Notes: generated by a model from the letters alone, not told the origin. A stretch of 64,000 nucleotides of DNA from Dyadobacter luticola (GCF_005860805.1 NZ_VCEJ01000002.1:976375-1040374), one strand, 5' to 3'. Positions 54,312 through 63,300 are shown, numbered from the stretch's first letter. Program-made: numbers and translations.

Positions 54312-54953
54312 ATGGACCATAATATTGCAAAAATACGTCACGACTATCAGCTCAAAGGACTACATGAAGATGATCTGAATGCTGATCCCCTGATACAGTT
54401 TAAGTTATGGTTTGACGAAGTGGTTAAATCCGGTATTTCCGAGTTAAATGCGATGCTATTGAGCACTGTTTCCGCGTCACGTCCTTCTGCCAGGATCGTA
54501 CTTTTGAAAGACCTAGATCAGCGCGGATTTTCCTTTTTTACCAATTACGAAAGTAAGAAGGGAGCGGAAATGGCAGCCAACCCGCAAGTGGCGCTGACAT
54601 TCTTCTGGAAGGAGTTTGAAAGACAAGTGCGAGTCGAAGGATTGGTAGAAAAAGTATCGCCGGAAGAATCCAGCGAATATTTTGCGGTGAGACCAAGAGG
54701 CAGTCAGATCGGCGCATGGGCTTCTGCGCAGAGCGAGCACATTCCAAATCGTGCATTTTTGGAAAACAAAACGAGAGAACTGGAACAGAAATTCGAAGGC
54801 CAGGAAGTACCCAGGCCGCCGCATTGGGGAGGTTACCGGGTGATACCGGATTACATGGAGTTCTGGCAGGGCCGGCCGAGCCGGTTACATGACCGGCTGG
54901 CATACTCAAAACAGGCAGACGGAAGCTGGAAAATTGAAAGGTTATCACCATAA
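54312..54953 (+). CDS. pdxH: pyridoxamine 5'-phosphate oxidase
   Basis: 213 residues, full family length. It oxidises pyridoxamine or pyridoxine 5'-phosphate to PLP with FMN. Motifs: SASRPSARIVLLKDLDQRGFSFFTNYESKKG (FMN phosphate and isoalloxazine contacts; about 49-80), FWKEFERQVRVEG, SRGSQIGAWASAQS-type block, and the C-terminal PHWGGYRVIP and FWQGRPSRLHDRLAY which contact PLP and FMN. Start at 54312 fits family N-termini. The PLP produced would serve, among others, the SelA-like enzyme in this window, but there is no operon link. Confidence 0.95.
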   Translation: MDHNIAKIRHDYQLKGLHEDDLNADPLIQFKLWFDEVVKSGISELNAMLLSTVSASRPSARIVLLKDLDQRGFSFFTNYESKKGAEMAANPQVALTFFWKEFERQVRVEGLVEKVSPEESSEYFAVRPRGSQIGAWASAQSEHIPNRAFLENKTRELEQKFEGQEVPRPPHWGGYRVIPDYMEFWQGRPSRLHDRLAYSKQADGSWKIERLSP

Positions 54954-54957
54954 ATAG

Positions 54958-54982
54958 AAAAAGCCGGACAAGCCGGCTTTTT
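54958..54982. terminator. bidirectional terminator between pdxH and gltA
   Basis: AAAAAGCCGG, 5-nt loop, CCGGCTTTTT, between converging genes. Confidence 0.88.
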
Positions 54983-55000
54983 CTCGTTTGTAACTATTTT

Positions 55001-56284
55001 TTAACGATCACTCATCGCAACAAAGTCGCGTTTGGGAGCACCTACATAAATCTGACGCGGACGGCCGATCGGCTCTTTATTCGCACGCATTTCTTTCCAC
55101 TGCGCGATCCATCCTGGCAGACGGCCAATCGCGAACATTACTGTAAACATATTGGTAGGAATGCCCAGCGCGCGGTAAATGATACCTGAGTAGAAATCCA
55201 CATTCGGGTAAAGTTTGCGTTGCACGAAGTATTCGTCTTCCAAAGCCGCTTTTTCCAGTTTCTGCGCGATTTCCAAAACCGGGTCATTGATACCCAGCTT
55301 GTTAAGCACATCGTCAGCCGCTTTTTTAATGATACGCGCTCTTGGGTCAAAGTTTTTATAAACCCGGTGACCAAAACCGAACAGACGGAAACCGCTGGTT
55401 TTGTCTTTGGCCATGTTAATGTATTTCTGCGTATCTCCGCCGTCATTTTTGATGGCTTCCAGCATCTCGATCACTTCCTGGTTGGCGCCCCCGTGAAGCG
55501 GGCCCCACAATGCGCTGATACCGGAGGAAATCGAAGAGTAAATGTTGGCATGGGAAGAACCTACCAGTCTCACTGTCGAAGTCGAGCAGTTTTGCTCGTG
55601 ATCAGCGTGGAGAATCAGCAGTTTGTTCAATGCTGCCGAAACCACCGGATCAACATTGTATTTCGCTACGGGTAGCGAAAACATCATATTCAGGAAGTTG
55701 GAGCAATAATCCAGGTCATTTTGCGGATAATTTACCGGGTGTCCCTGCGATTTTTTGTAAGACCAGGTTGCTATGGTTGGCAACTTGGAAAGCAGGCGAA
55801 TGATATGCAGCTGCACAACTTCCTCCGTATTTGATTCCGCAGTTTCAGGATAAAAAGAGCTCATCGCGCTCACCAGCGAGGAAAGTACGCCCATCGGGTG
55901 CGCATTCACCGGAAACCCTTCAAAAATCTTGCGCATATCCTCATTTACAAGGGTATGCGTTCTGATTTCATGTTCAAAATCCGCGAATTGTTTCTCGGTT
56001 GGCAGCTCTCCGTAGATCAGCAAATAAGCAACTTCCAAGAAAGAAGCTTTTTCGGCCAGATCCTCAATCGAATAGCCCCTGTAATTCAGTATTCCTTCCT
56101 CACCGTCCAAAAAAGTGATCGCACTCTTTGTAGCACCGGTATTTTTGTAACCTGCATCAATCGTAATGTACCCCGTCTGGTCACGTAACTTGGCAATATC
56201 TATCGCTTTTTCTTGCTCACTTCCTTCTATTATAGGGAACTCGTACTTCTTACCATCAAGGGTTAATTCAGCTATTTCGGACAT
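55001..56284 (-). CDS. gltA: citrate synthase
   Basis: 427 residues from the ATG at 56284 (MSEIAELTLDGKKYEFPI); the frame is open 27 codons further up, but that stretch is a chance hydrophobic extension and the chosen start matches type II citrate synthases. Catalytic elements: LHADHEQNCSTSTVRLVGSS (active-site His), LWGPLHGGANQEVIEML (second His), GFGHRVYKNFDPRA (His and Arg), and DFYSGIIYRALGIP (Asp). It condenses acetyl-CoA and oxaloacetate in the TCA cycle. Single gene. Confidence 0.96.
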   Translation of the reverse strand: MSEIAELTLDGKKYEFPIIEGSEQEKAIDIAKLRDQTGYITIDAGYKNTGATKSAITFLDGEEGILNYRGYSIEDLAEKASFLEVAYLLIYGELPTEKQFADFEHEIRTHTLVNEDMRKIFEGFPVNAHPMGVLSSLVSAMSSFYPETAESNTEEVVQLHIIRLLSKLPTIATWSYKKSQGHPVNYPQNDLDYCSNFLNMMFSLPVAKYNVDPVVSAALNKLLILHADHEQNCSTSTVRLVGSSHANIYSSISSGISALWGPLHGGANQEVIEMLEAIKNDGGDTQKYINMAKDKTSGFRLFGFGHRVYKNFDPRARIIKKAADDVLNKLGINDPVLEIAQKLEKAALEDEYFVQRKLYPNVDFYSGIIYRALGIPTNMFTVMFAIGRLPGWIAQWKEMRANKEPIGRPRQIYVGAPKRDFVAMSDR

Positions 56285-56594
56285 AGAAATTAAGAATAAA
56301 ATTAAAAAGGTTAATGACAAGATATTGTAAATCAGGCCAATTCGAATCAAAGATTTTACGAACAACTGTTTTACTTATCCAACAAATTAATTTTGTGTTA
56401 AACCACCCGAGATTAACCATTTCCCAGGCCAACACAAGCCGCAATATCCTAAAAAATGCGTGTACTTTCTATTATAATCTGTGTTTTATTTGTGAAAATT
56501 CCGGCTTAAAACAATAATATTTCACAATATGAAGGAATAATGATAATATTCTACTGTTTAGGTAGATTGTTCAAAAAAAGCATTTTTCAACCAC
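56285..56594. other. intergenic region ahead of gltA
   Basis: About 310 bp, strongly AT-rich. No exact TAnnTTTG box on the minus strand with a partner -33; a near palindrome CAAATTAATTTTG sits around 56383-56396. Nothing else recognised. Confidence 0.5.
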
Positions 56595-57053
56595 CTAAAT
56601 CCGGGACTTTTCCGCACTTTCACCCAGCGCAACAGCCGTATTTTTATCCTCTTTTATCAAAATCCTCTTGAGAAAATAACGCGTATACAAACCCATCAAA
56701 ATCACCGGCAGCAAATGTGCGCCATAGATAAAAGCTTTGCCCGTGATCCGGTACGAAAAACTCGAAAAAGTAATGTACACGTACATAAACCAGACGAGCG
56801 CCACAGCCGTCAGCGTGCCATAAATCCCGAGCGAAATCCGTCTGCTCAGAAACCGGTAGCTGCCTTCGCAGATTAGCAGGGAAACCGCTACCACCAGCGC
56901 CACGGTCACCAAAGCTCTCGGGAAATTTTGAATGTAGGAATGCTTATAAACCAATATTCCGATTTTCCCGATCAGATTCGGATGCGCCAGCAAATACGCG
57001 TCCGTTACACTTAATACCAGCAGCAGGATCAGGCTGGTCAACTTTCTGTTCAT
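56595..57053 (-). CDS. small integral membrane protein of unknown function
   Basis: 152 residues with four hydrophobic helices: LTSLILLLVLSVTDAYLLA (5-23), FPRALVTVALVVAVSLLI (44-61), ISLGIYGTLTAVALVWFMYVYI (73-94) and FIYGAHLLPVILMGLYTRYF (108-127). The tail is charged. No family motif was recognised. It is followed on the same strand by nothing in frame distance; miaA lies 48 bp upstream, so it may be the last gene of the 58936-56595 transcript. Confidence 0.75.
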   Translation of the reverse strand: MNRKLTSLILLLVLSVTDAYLLAHPNLIGKIGILVYKHSYIQNFPRALVTVALVVAVSLLICEGSYRFLSRRISLGIYGTLTAVALVWFMYVYITFSSFSYRITGKAFIYGAHLLPVILMGLYTRYFLKRILIKEDKNTAVALGESAEKSRI

Positions 57054-57101
57054 TGATACGACGTCATTTTTAACCTAATACACCTACTATATACCCGTCG
57101 T

Positions 57102-58052
57102 TTAGCTTTTAAATTCCCTGTAAGCCGAGATAATGTGCGTGATTTTTTGCTCCTCCGGCAACGCATCCGGCAGCCAGTGGATCGCCAGCCCATCTTTTTC
57201 CATTTTTCGGAAAAAGGTCATCTGACGTTTGGCAAAACGATGGATTTCAGTTTCCAGCCGGGTTTTCATTTCGTCAAAGCTGGTTTCTCCGGTCAGGTAT
57301 TGCGTAATGTATTTATATTCAAGACCATAGTATATCAGCTGCTCCTTCGTCAGCCGGGTCAGCAGCGAGGCAACTTCTTCGATCAACCCATTTTCGAGCC
57401 GATCTTTCAACCTTTTGCTGATCCTTTCCCGCCGGACTTCTACGGCCGGGTTCAGTCCGAAAATGATCGCGTCGTAGTTTTTATCATTAGTATTAAATGC
57501 AAGTTCATTCTCAGGGTTTTCTGTCAAAAACTGGGCAATTTCAATCGCGCGGATCAAGCGTTTTCTGGTGGAAGTATCTGCAAATTCATGGTAGGCTGTA
57601 TGCATCTGACCAAATTTTTCCAGCAGCATTTCGGATGATAATGTTTCCAGACTGGCCCTCAGGCTGTCATTGACCGGGACCGATGCAAATGCATGACCTT
57701 TTAACAAGGCATAAATGTAAAATCCGGTACCACCGCAAACGATGGGAATGTGACCGCGCGAAATGATCAGATCATACGCCTTTTGAAAATCATGCTGGAA
57801 ATTGTTGACATTATACTGCGCGCCGGCATTCAGAATATCGATCAAATGATAAGGAATCGCTTGTCCCTCAACTTGATACTCCTCCAAATCTTTCCCGGTA
57901 CCAATGTTCATATCGCGGTAAACCTGCCGGGAATCTGCGCTGATGATTTCGCCGCCGATCTGCGATGCAACTTTGGTAGCTAATCGGGTTTTTCCGGAAG
58001 CAGTAGGGCCGAGAATAATCAGCAAAGGCAGTTTGGATGGTTCTTTTTCCAT
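57102..58052 (-). CDS. miaA: tRNA dimethylallyltransferase
   Basis: 316 residues from the ATG at 58052; a TTG two codons earlier is also possible. Adds a dimethylallyl group to A37 of tRNAs reading U-starting codons. Motifs: LIILGPTASGKTRLATKVA (P-loop), ISADSRQVYRDMNIGTGK (DSRQVY, catalytic Asp and tRNA contact), IPIVCGGTGFYI, RKRLIRAIEIAQFL (RR-AIE block) and ELIYYGLEYKYI near the end (YGLEY in place of the usual xGYKE). Its start lies 2 bp beyond the stop of the upstream gene, indicating co-translation. Confidence 0.95.
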   Translation of the reverse strand: MEKEPSKLPLLIILGPTASGKTRLATKVASQIGGEIISADSRQVYRDMNIGTGKDLEEYQVEGQAIPYHLIDILNAGAQYNVNNFQHDFQKAYDLIISRGHIPIVCGGTGFYIYALLKGHAFASVPVNDSLRASLETLSSEMLLEKFGQMHTAYHEFADTSTRKRLIRAIEIAQFLTENPENELAFNTNDKNYDAIIFGLNPAVEVRRERISKRLKDRLENGLIEEVASLLTRLTKEQLIYYGLEYKYITQYLTGETSFDEMKTRLETEIHRFAKRQMTFFRKMEKDGLAIHWLPDALPEEQKITHIISAYREFKS

Positions 58053-58054
58053 AT

Positions 58055-58936
58055 TCAATAACCGATGCGCTTTACGAATTTCAGGCTGCCCATATTGTAA
58101 ACCAATGTTTCGTCAGCGTCTGAATGTTCTGGCTGAGCTAATGTTCTTTTCAATGTTGCGGGTTCCAGGCGGTAAGTTTCTGGTTCTCTTTTTCCTGTCA
58201 AGTGAAAACCCAACTTGGTGTAACTCGCGCCGTCCGACCAGTCCAGGTCCGCATAAGTCATGATGTCCCCTGGACTTTTTTCTTCGATAAATGCATGTAA
58301 AAGTTTATCCAGCCCGCCAACGACATTGGTATGCAACAAACTCGCAAAACGGATCAGCTCGTAAGATTTGTAAGGTAGAGTATCGCTTTGAAATACACGC
58401 GGACTACTAAACGTCGCGACGGCCACAAGTAGCTCGTCCGTGTGTTGATCATATTCAAAATATTCGCTTAAAATGCGGTAATACCGTTTTGGCAAGAATA
58501 AACCAAAGCGAATCCTGGAAGATACCGCGCCATTTAAATGATTGGCTTCCAAGAAGCTGTTTGTTAATTCTTTGTTAATTCTTCGCACCTGCGTAAGTCG
58601 CCCCGGAATTTTTTGTGACTTACCCAGCATGGCTAAAATGCGGGATTTGACAATGTCTCTTTTTGTAATCCAATAATCTTCCCAGATCACAATGCTCTTA
58701 ACTCCTGATGTCCGGTTTGACTGCGTTTGTTGGAAATAAATGTTTAATTCTTCTAGCGTAACGTTTGGCGCAGAAATTTGGACGGTAACTATATCAAGCA
58801 CGATTTTGGCATCAGCAACCACTTTTATCGTACTGATCTTTTCCCTTTCTCCCCACAAAAGATTACCAAATCCGCTCGCGGCCAGCCAGTCGCATACCTC
58901 GTCGGGGAAAGAATTTTTGCGCGTCAAAGTGATCAC
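58055..58936 (-). CDS. protein resembling the C-terminal domain of phage homing endonucleases
   Basis: 293 residues. The C-terminal 200 (NKELTNSFLEANHLNGAV, SSRIRFGLFLPKRYY, LLVAVATFSSPRVFQ, SYELIRFASLLHTNVVGGLDKLLHAFI, DIMTYADLDWSDGASYTKLGF) follow, block by block, a domain known to me from phage Hef-like or VSR-type homing endonucleases (..FLxxNHxQG..GL...LVxxMTF..YELxRFCNxxNxxVVGGASKL...ISYADRRWSxGxxYxxLGF). The nuclease half is not seen; the N-terminal 90 residues are unrelated. It is 2 bp from miaA, so the pair is co-transcribed. Function unknown. Confidence 0.7.
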   Translation of the reverse strand: MITLTRKNSFPDEVCDWLAASGFGNLLWGEREKISTIKVVADAKIVLDIVTVQISAPNVTLEELNIYFQQTQSNRTSGVKSIVIWEDYWITKRDIVKSRILAMLGKSQKIPGRLTQVRRINKELTNSFLEANHLNGAVSSRIRFGLFLPKRYYRILSEYFEYDQHTDELLVAVATFSSPRVFQSDTLPYKSYELIRFASLLHTNVVGGLDKLLHAFIEEKSPGDIMTYADLDWSDGASYTKLGFHLTGKREPETYRLEPATLKRTLAQPEHSDADETLVYNMGSLKFVKRIGY

Positions 58937-58974
58937 ATTTTTGGCGGCAAGTTAGGTCGGGCGTAGTTTAGGAA

Positions 58975-59001
58975 CAAAAAAACGCGCTTGTTCAGCGCGT
59001 T
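58975..59001 (-). terminator. terminator of the outer-membrane protein gene
   Basis: AACGCGC / GCGCGTT stem (58981-58987, 58995-59001) with a run of A on the plus strand (T on the minus strand). Confidence 0.85.
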
Positions 59002-59026
59002 CTCTCCATGTTAGTTCAGGCAAAAA

Positions 59027-59632
59027 TTATTTTCCTCCAAGCCCAAAAATCACTCCGACATTCACACCGCCGAATTTAGAAGTCGACTCAAAGTCAATGT
59101 TATTAGCGCTACCTGTGGTAGAATCGTGGTTTTTATTGCCAAATACAAAGTGGTAAATACCCTCTACCTGGATACCGATATTTCCAAAAGCGAAAACCAG
59201 ACCGGCACGCGGCGCAGCACCGAAATTGCTATGTTTGGAAGATTCCAGGACTGTATTTCCATTAAACTTGGCGTCATATTTTGAAAAATAAACACCTGCA
59301 TCACCACCCACGTATGGGCGGATTATGCCGTCTGCAAAATAATAATCGACGGTACCAGTCACGGGCATCAATGTTCCCTTGGTGCTCAATGTTTGTCCAG
59401 CCACGCGGTAATCGCTGCCGTCCGCATAAATTTTACCAGCTACACCGACCGCAAATTGCGAAGAAGTAAATACTCTTAAATTAACGCCGCCACCCGCTAC
59501 CGTTTTAGAATCTTTCACGTCGGATTTCGCTATACCTCCCTGAAGCCCCAAAGAAAACTGGGCAAAACTTGCCGAACTCATCGTCGCAACTAATGCTACG
59601 ACCGCCATCAAACGAAATACTGTTTTTTTCAT
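59027..59632 (-). CDS. small outer-membrane beta-barrel protein
   Basis: 201 residues. Signal peptide (FRLMAVVALVATMSSASFAQ), then alternating beta strands with glycine turns (FSLGLQGGIAKSD, YYFADGIIRPYVGGDAGVYF, AAPRAGLVFAFGNIGIQVEGIYHF) and the end GVNVGVIFGLGGK. It fits the OmpA/porin-like small barrel group of Bacteroidota (about eight strands). No ligand or enzyme motif. Single gene with its own terminator. Confidence 0.85.
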   Translation of the reverse strand: MKKTVFRLMAVVALVATMSSASFAQFSLGLQGGIAKSDVKDSKTVAGGGVNLRVFTSSQFAVGVAGKIYADGSDYRVAGQTLSTKGTLMPVTGTVDYYFADGIIRPYVGGDAGVYFSKYDAKFNGNTVLESSKHSNFGAAPRAGLVFAFGNIGIQVEGIYHFVFGNKNHDSTTGSANNIDFESTSKFGGVNVGVIFGLGGK

Positions 59633-59790
59633 GTCTGTACTAATGTTTTGGTAATGTTTTCGGCATCACCAATATTAGTCCATCCCGGGAATAATACATT
59701 CTGATTTTAATCTTTTTTGCTCATTATCAATACATTAACGCATTAGCTAATGATAATTGTGCTAAAACTGTTAGAAAGTTGTTGTGCAAA

Positions 59791-60636
59791 TTATTCCTCA
59801 CGTTGCTGTGCTGCCTCCCAGCCGATGAGCGCTTTTTTGCGGAGGCTGCCCCAGCGATATTCGCCCAAAACACCTTCTTTCCGGATCACGCGGTGACAGG
59901 GGATTAGGTACGCAATCGGATTATCACCCACCGCCGAGCCTACCGCCCGCACCGCTGCCGGGTTACCAATACTTTTGGCGATTTGCTGGTAAGTCGTCAC
60001 GGCACCTTTTGGAATGTTGAGCAGCGCCTCCCATACTTTTACCTGGAAATTGGTCCCCTGAACAAGCAGCGGAAGTTTTTCCAGTGATTTTTTAGCCGGA
60101 TTAAAGATGCGGTCAATGTAAGCAGCGGTCACGGACTGATCGGCGCTGATTTTGGCATAGTACCATTTTTTCGCTAACAAAATCAGTTGCTCGTCGCGCG
60201 AGGTATCGTCGATAAATGCCATAGCGCAAATGCCACGCTCGGTTACCGCGATAAAACAATCTCCAAAAGGCGTGTTATGGATGCCGTAACTAATGTCGAG
60301 CCCTTTTCCTGCGCTTTTGAACTCCTGCGGCGTCACGGCCTCGATGGCCGTAAAATGATCGTACACGCGGCTCTGGCTGGAAAGTCCGGCTTGCTCTGCC
60401 AGCTCTATCAGATTCGACGATTCCCGGATCTTTTCTTTCAGGTAACCCGCGGTAATGTATTGCAGGAATTTCTTAGGACTCACGCCCGCCCACTCAGTGA
60501 AAACCCTTTGAAAATGAAACTGGCTGATACTCACCTCGTCCGCAACATCCAGCAGAGACGGCTGGGTCTTTGCGTTGGCAACAATGTATTCGATTGCCCG
60601 GGCGATTTTTTCGTAATTATAAGTTTGCTGGTCCAT
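59791..60636 (-). CDS. Ada-like protein: AraC regulator fused to O6-methylguanine-DNA methyltransferase
   Basis: 281 residues. N-terminal AraC helix-turn-helix pair (LLDVADEVSISQFHFQRVFTEWAGVSPKKFLQ, then LIELAEQAGLSSQSRVYDHF; about 20-105), then a methyltransferase domain with the active cysteine in IPCHRVIRKEGVLGEYRWG (about 243-261; methyl-acceptor Cys). The Ada zinc/phosphotriester domain is absent, so it is the two-domain form. It repairs O6-methylguanine and may activate its own transcription. Stop at 59791; no partner gene in the same operon. Confidence 0.93.
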   Translation of the reverse strand: MDQQTYNYEKIARAIEYIVANAKTQPSLLDVADEVSISQFHFQRVFTEWAGVSPKKFLQYITAGYLKEKIRESSNLIELAEQAGLSSQSRVYDHFTAIEAVTPQEFKSAGKGLDISYGIHNTPFGDCFIAVTERGICAMAFIDDTSRDEQLILLAKKWYYAKISADQSVTAAYIDRIFNPAKKSLEKLPLLVQGTNFQVKVWEALLNIPKGAVTTYQQIAKSIGNPAAVRAVGSAVGDNPIAYLIPCHRVIRKEGVLGEYRWGSLRKKALIGWEAAQQREE

Positions 60637-60707
60637 TGGATGATTAATTTGATGAACAAATTTGGCCTATAATTTGAAGGTCGTCAACCTGAAACTTGCT
60701 CATAACT

Positions 60708-60828
60708 ATGACCAGAAACTAAATCTTCCTGGGTAACAAAACCACTGACGAAAGAACAGATCCACTCGAAGATCATCAAGTCGAAAAAGCGGTTTGCGAA
60801 GTATAAAACCAACCGCGAGATATACTAA
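60708..60828 (+). pseudogene. possible small basic-protein gene interrupted by a one-base frameshift
   Basis: ATG ACC AGA AAC at 60708-60719 is followed by UAA if read straight on. Skipping the single T at 60720 opens a frame that runs to TAA at 60826-60828: total 39 residues, MTRNKSSWVTKPLTKEQ then a Lys-rich helix ending KYKTNREIY. Directly after comes a hairpin with seven T on the plus strand, the orientation this gene would need. No family is recognised. It may be a decayed gene, a sequencing indel or a +1 frameshift at a stop codon; chance is also possible. Confidence 0.4.
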
Positions 60829-60830
60829 CT

Positions 60831-60857
60831 AAAAGAGCTCCGGGTGGAGCTCTTTTT
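60831..60857. terminator. rho-independent terminator, stronger on the plus strand
   Basis: AAAAGAGCTC (60831-60840) and GAGCTCTTTT (60847-60856), loop of 6, followed by seven T on the plus strand but only four T on the minus strand. It lies 9 bp beyond the stop of the Lys-rich small gene (-), and 2 bp beyond the candidate small gene (+). Confidence 0.85.
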
Positions 60858-60865
60858 TTATCGGA

Positions 60866-60979
60866 TCAGTAATCCTTTTTGCTGTCTTTTTTCGCCTTCT
60901 TGTCGGCGCGTTTTTCTTTCAGGGATTTTTCAGCTTCCTTTTTCGTGCTGCCTTTGTCCAGATTTTTACCTTTTGCCAT
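60866..60979 (-). CDS. lysine-rich 37-residue small protein
   Basis: Start chosen at the ATG at 60979 (MAKGKNLDKGSTKKEAEK); the frame is open further up, but that part overlaps the 3' end of the Gfo/Idh/MocA gene and is not family-like. Highly basic, no cysteine, no hydrophobic stretch, ends with DSKKDY. Similar tiny Lys-rich proteins are common in Bacteroidota, function unknown. A terminator follows after 9 bp. Confidence 0.65.
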   Translation of the reverse strand: MAKGKNLDKGSTKKEAEKSLKEKRADKKAKKDSKKDY

Positions 60980-61053
60980 GACTATCGGGTTTTGAGATTG
61001 GTGTTTTACAAATAAACTGAAATCGTATTGAAAACCGTATCCAGGTAAGTGAA

Positions 61054-62037
61054 TTATTGTTTTTGCGTAATCCAGTCCATGATGTGACTGGCTCTTGCAC
61101 CCGTTTCGCCGCTGCTCACGCACTTACCTTCGCCCCGCAATTCCTTCACGATCGAATCGATCAGCTGCTGCTGCACATGTTTGGGATACGGAATGTGAAA
61201 AACTTCTGTACCTTCGGCAGTCTCCACCTTAATATCAAATTTTTCAAAAAACGAAAAAGATATCCGGCCTTTTGACCCGACAATTTGCGCGCTGTCTTCG
61301 CGCTGCTCTTTATTAATGGTATAGCACCAGCTCCCTTTGCCTAATATACCCGATTCAAATTCGAAATTGGCGACCACAATGTCGTCGGCTTCATATAAAC
61401 CGGCCTGGTTTCTTGCAAAGCCGGTTGCAGTTTTTATCGGTCCGAAAACATATTCCAGAAAATCAAATTGGTGGGAAGCAAGATCATGAAAATGTCCGCC
61501 GCCGGAAATTGCAGGATCGACACGCCAGCGCGGTTTCGGATTTTCGCCCACTTCTTCATCATAAGGCTGCCACTGCAAACAAATGTCCACAAACCGCACA
61601 TCGCCGATCACCTTATTATCGATTAACGCCTTCACTTTCAGGAAGTAGTCGAGCGCGCGGCGGTAATACGCAACAAAAACCGGGATGCCAGTTCTTTTAC
61701 TTTCCGCATTGATCCGGTCACATTCGGCGCCTGTCCTGGCCATCGGTTTTTCAATGTAAACCGGCTTACCGGCCGCCATCGCTTTAAAAGCCAGCTCTTC
61801 GTGGGCATCGGGCGGCGTGGCAATGTATATCGCATTGGTTTCAGGATCATTGATCAGCTCGTCGGCATTGGCGTACCACTTCGGGACACCGTGGCGGGAA
61901 GCGTAATCGGCAGCCAGTTCCGCGTCCCTGCGCATCACGGCAACAAGGCTCGAATTGTCCACCAGATTGAATGCAGGGCCACTTTTGACTTCGGTAACAT
62001 TGCCGCAGCCAATGATTCCCCATTTGATTTGATCCAT
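61054..62037 (-). CDS. Gfo/Idh/MocA oxidoreductase
   Basis: 327 residues from the ATG at 62037 (MDQIKWGIIGCGNVTEVKSG); an ATG ten codons earlier is less likely since the Rossmann fold normally starts right at the N-terminus. VYIEKPMARTGAECD (about 94) is the EKP block, and AISGGGHFHDLASHQFDFLEYVFG the substrate domain with DxxxH. Cytoplasmic, substrate unknown. Third member of the family in the window and not close to the other two in sequence. Confidence 0.87.
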   Translation of the reverse strand: MDQIKWGIIGCGNVTEVKSGPAFNLVDNSSLVAVMRRDAELAADYASRHGVPKWYANADELINDPETNAIYIATPPDAHEELAFKAMAAGKPVYIEKPMARTGAECDRINAESKRTGIPVFVAYYRRALDYFLKVKALIDNKVIGDVRFVDICLQWQPYDEEVGENPKPRWRVDPAISGGGHFHDLASHQFDFLEYVFGPIKTATGFARNQAGLYEADDIVVANFEFESGILGKGSWCYTINKEQREDSAQIVGSKGRISFSFFEKFDIKVETAEGTEVFHIPYPKHVQQQLIDSIVKELRGEGKCVSSGETGARASHIMDWITQKQ

Positions 62038-62134
62038 GATAAGCTTGTAAAATTTTGAACTAAACAATCTGCTTAATAATTATTTATTGCAGGAAATCTA
62101 CTTTCTTCAACACGCAAACATTTTGAACGGCGAT

Positions 62135-62356
62135 ATGCAAACGCAACCCAATAATCCGTTGCACGGAAAGACACTCGAAGCCATTTTGACCGAACTGCTG
62201 GACTATTATGGCTGGGAACAAATGAGTTATCATGTTAATATCAATAGTTTTCAAAATGATCCCAGCATTAAATCGAGTCTCAAATTTTTGCGGAAAACGC
62301 CCTGGGCGCGACAGAAAGTAGAGGACCTTTACATTAAAATGCAGGAACGAAAATAG
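62135..62356 (+). CDS. VF530 family DNA-binding protein (DUF2132)
   Basis: 73 residues from the ATG at 62135. The sequence ([21 protein letters not shown], then [20 protein letters not shown]) fits the VF530 family of small proteins with a SAP/helix-turn-like fold; length is typical. DNA binding is known for one structural homologue only. It precedes cbpA by 42 bp on the same strand. Confidence 0.85.
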   Translation: MQTQPNNPLHGKTLEAILTELLDYYGWEQMSYHVNINSFQNDPSIKSSLKFLRKTPWARQKVEDLYIKMQERK

Positions 62357-62398
62357 TAACCGTAAAATCACACTGATACATTAATCAAGTCGAACATT

Positions 62399-63289
62399 AT
62401 GCCTTTTGTAGATTACTATCAGATACTGGGCCTGGATAAAAGCGCTGACGAAAAAGCGATTAAAAATGCTTACAGAAAACTGGCCAGGAAATACCACCCC
62501 GACCTCAATCCGAATGATAAGGAGGCCGAGAAAAAATTTCAGCAGCTGAACGAAGCAAACGAAGTTTTGAGCGATCCTGAAAAACGGAAAAAATACGACA
62601 AGTACGGCGAAAACTGGCAGCATAGCGAAGAATATGAAAGGGCCCGCCAGGCACGCGGTAGTGCCGGACAGCAGCAGGGACAATGGTATTCTGGCGGCGA
62701 CGCCGGTGGTTTTTCAGATTTTTTCGAATCAATGTTTGGATCTTCAAGTGGCTTTGGCGGAGGCGGCAGTCGCCAGGCGCGTTTTCGTGGTCAGGATTAC
62801 CAGGCCGAGGCAAACTTAACTTTACGTGATGCCTACGAAACACATAAGCAAACGTTGACAGTGAATGGTAAAAACATTCGCATCACGGTGCCTGCGGGGA
62901 TTGAAAACGGACAGACGATCAAGATTGCGGGTCACGGTGGAAAAGGCTCAAACGGTGGTCCCGACGGTGATTTATTTCTGACATTCACGATTCAGCCCGA
63001 CGAAAAATTCAGGAGATCGGGCAATGATCTGCATTATAAAGTGGACCTGGACTTATATACGGCCATTTTGGGCGGGGAGCTGGTGATCGAAACATTGAGT
63101 GGAAAAGTGAAACTTCCCATAAAGCCCGAAACGCAAAATGGCAGCATGGTAAGGCTGAAAGGAAAAGGTTTTCCGGTTTACAAAAAAGAAGGTCAGTTCG
63201 GCGACCTATATGTCACATTCGACATCAAAATCCCGACAAACCTGACCGACCGGCAAAAAGAATTGTTTACAGAATTATCTAAATCCTAA
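62399..63289 (+). CDS. cbpA: CbpA-type DnaJ-like chaperone
   Basis: 296 residues. J domain ([43 protein letters not shown] at 33-35), Gly/Gln/Ser-rich linker (about 80-125), and two C-terminal DnaJ substrate domains ([73 protein letters not shown]). The zinc-finger domain of DnaJ is absent, so it is of CbpA/class B type. Works with DnaK. The CbpM gene follows after 11 bp. Confidence 0.93.
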   Translation: MPFVDYYQILGLDKSADEKAIKNAYRKLARKYHPDLNPNDKEAEKKFQQLNEANEVLSDPEKRKKYDKYGENWQHSEEYERARQARGSAGQQQGQWYSGGDAGGFSDFFESMFGSSSGFGGGGSRQARFRGQDYQAEANLTLRDAYETHKQTLTVNGKNIRITVPAGIENGQTIKIAGHGGKGSNGGPDGDLFLTFTIQPDEKFRRSGNDLHYKVDLDLYTAILGGELVIETLSGKVKLPIKPETQNGSMVRLKGKGFPVYKKEGQFGDLYVTFDIKIPTNLTDRQKELFTELSKS

Positions 63290-63300
63290 TCCATGAAGCG

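Noticed and set aside
56285..56365. N-terminal 27-residue hydrophobic extension of citrate synthase (signal peptide)
   Set aside because: Citrate synthase is cytoplasmic; MSEIAEL start fits the family and the extension is AT-rich non-coding sequence.
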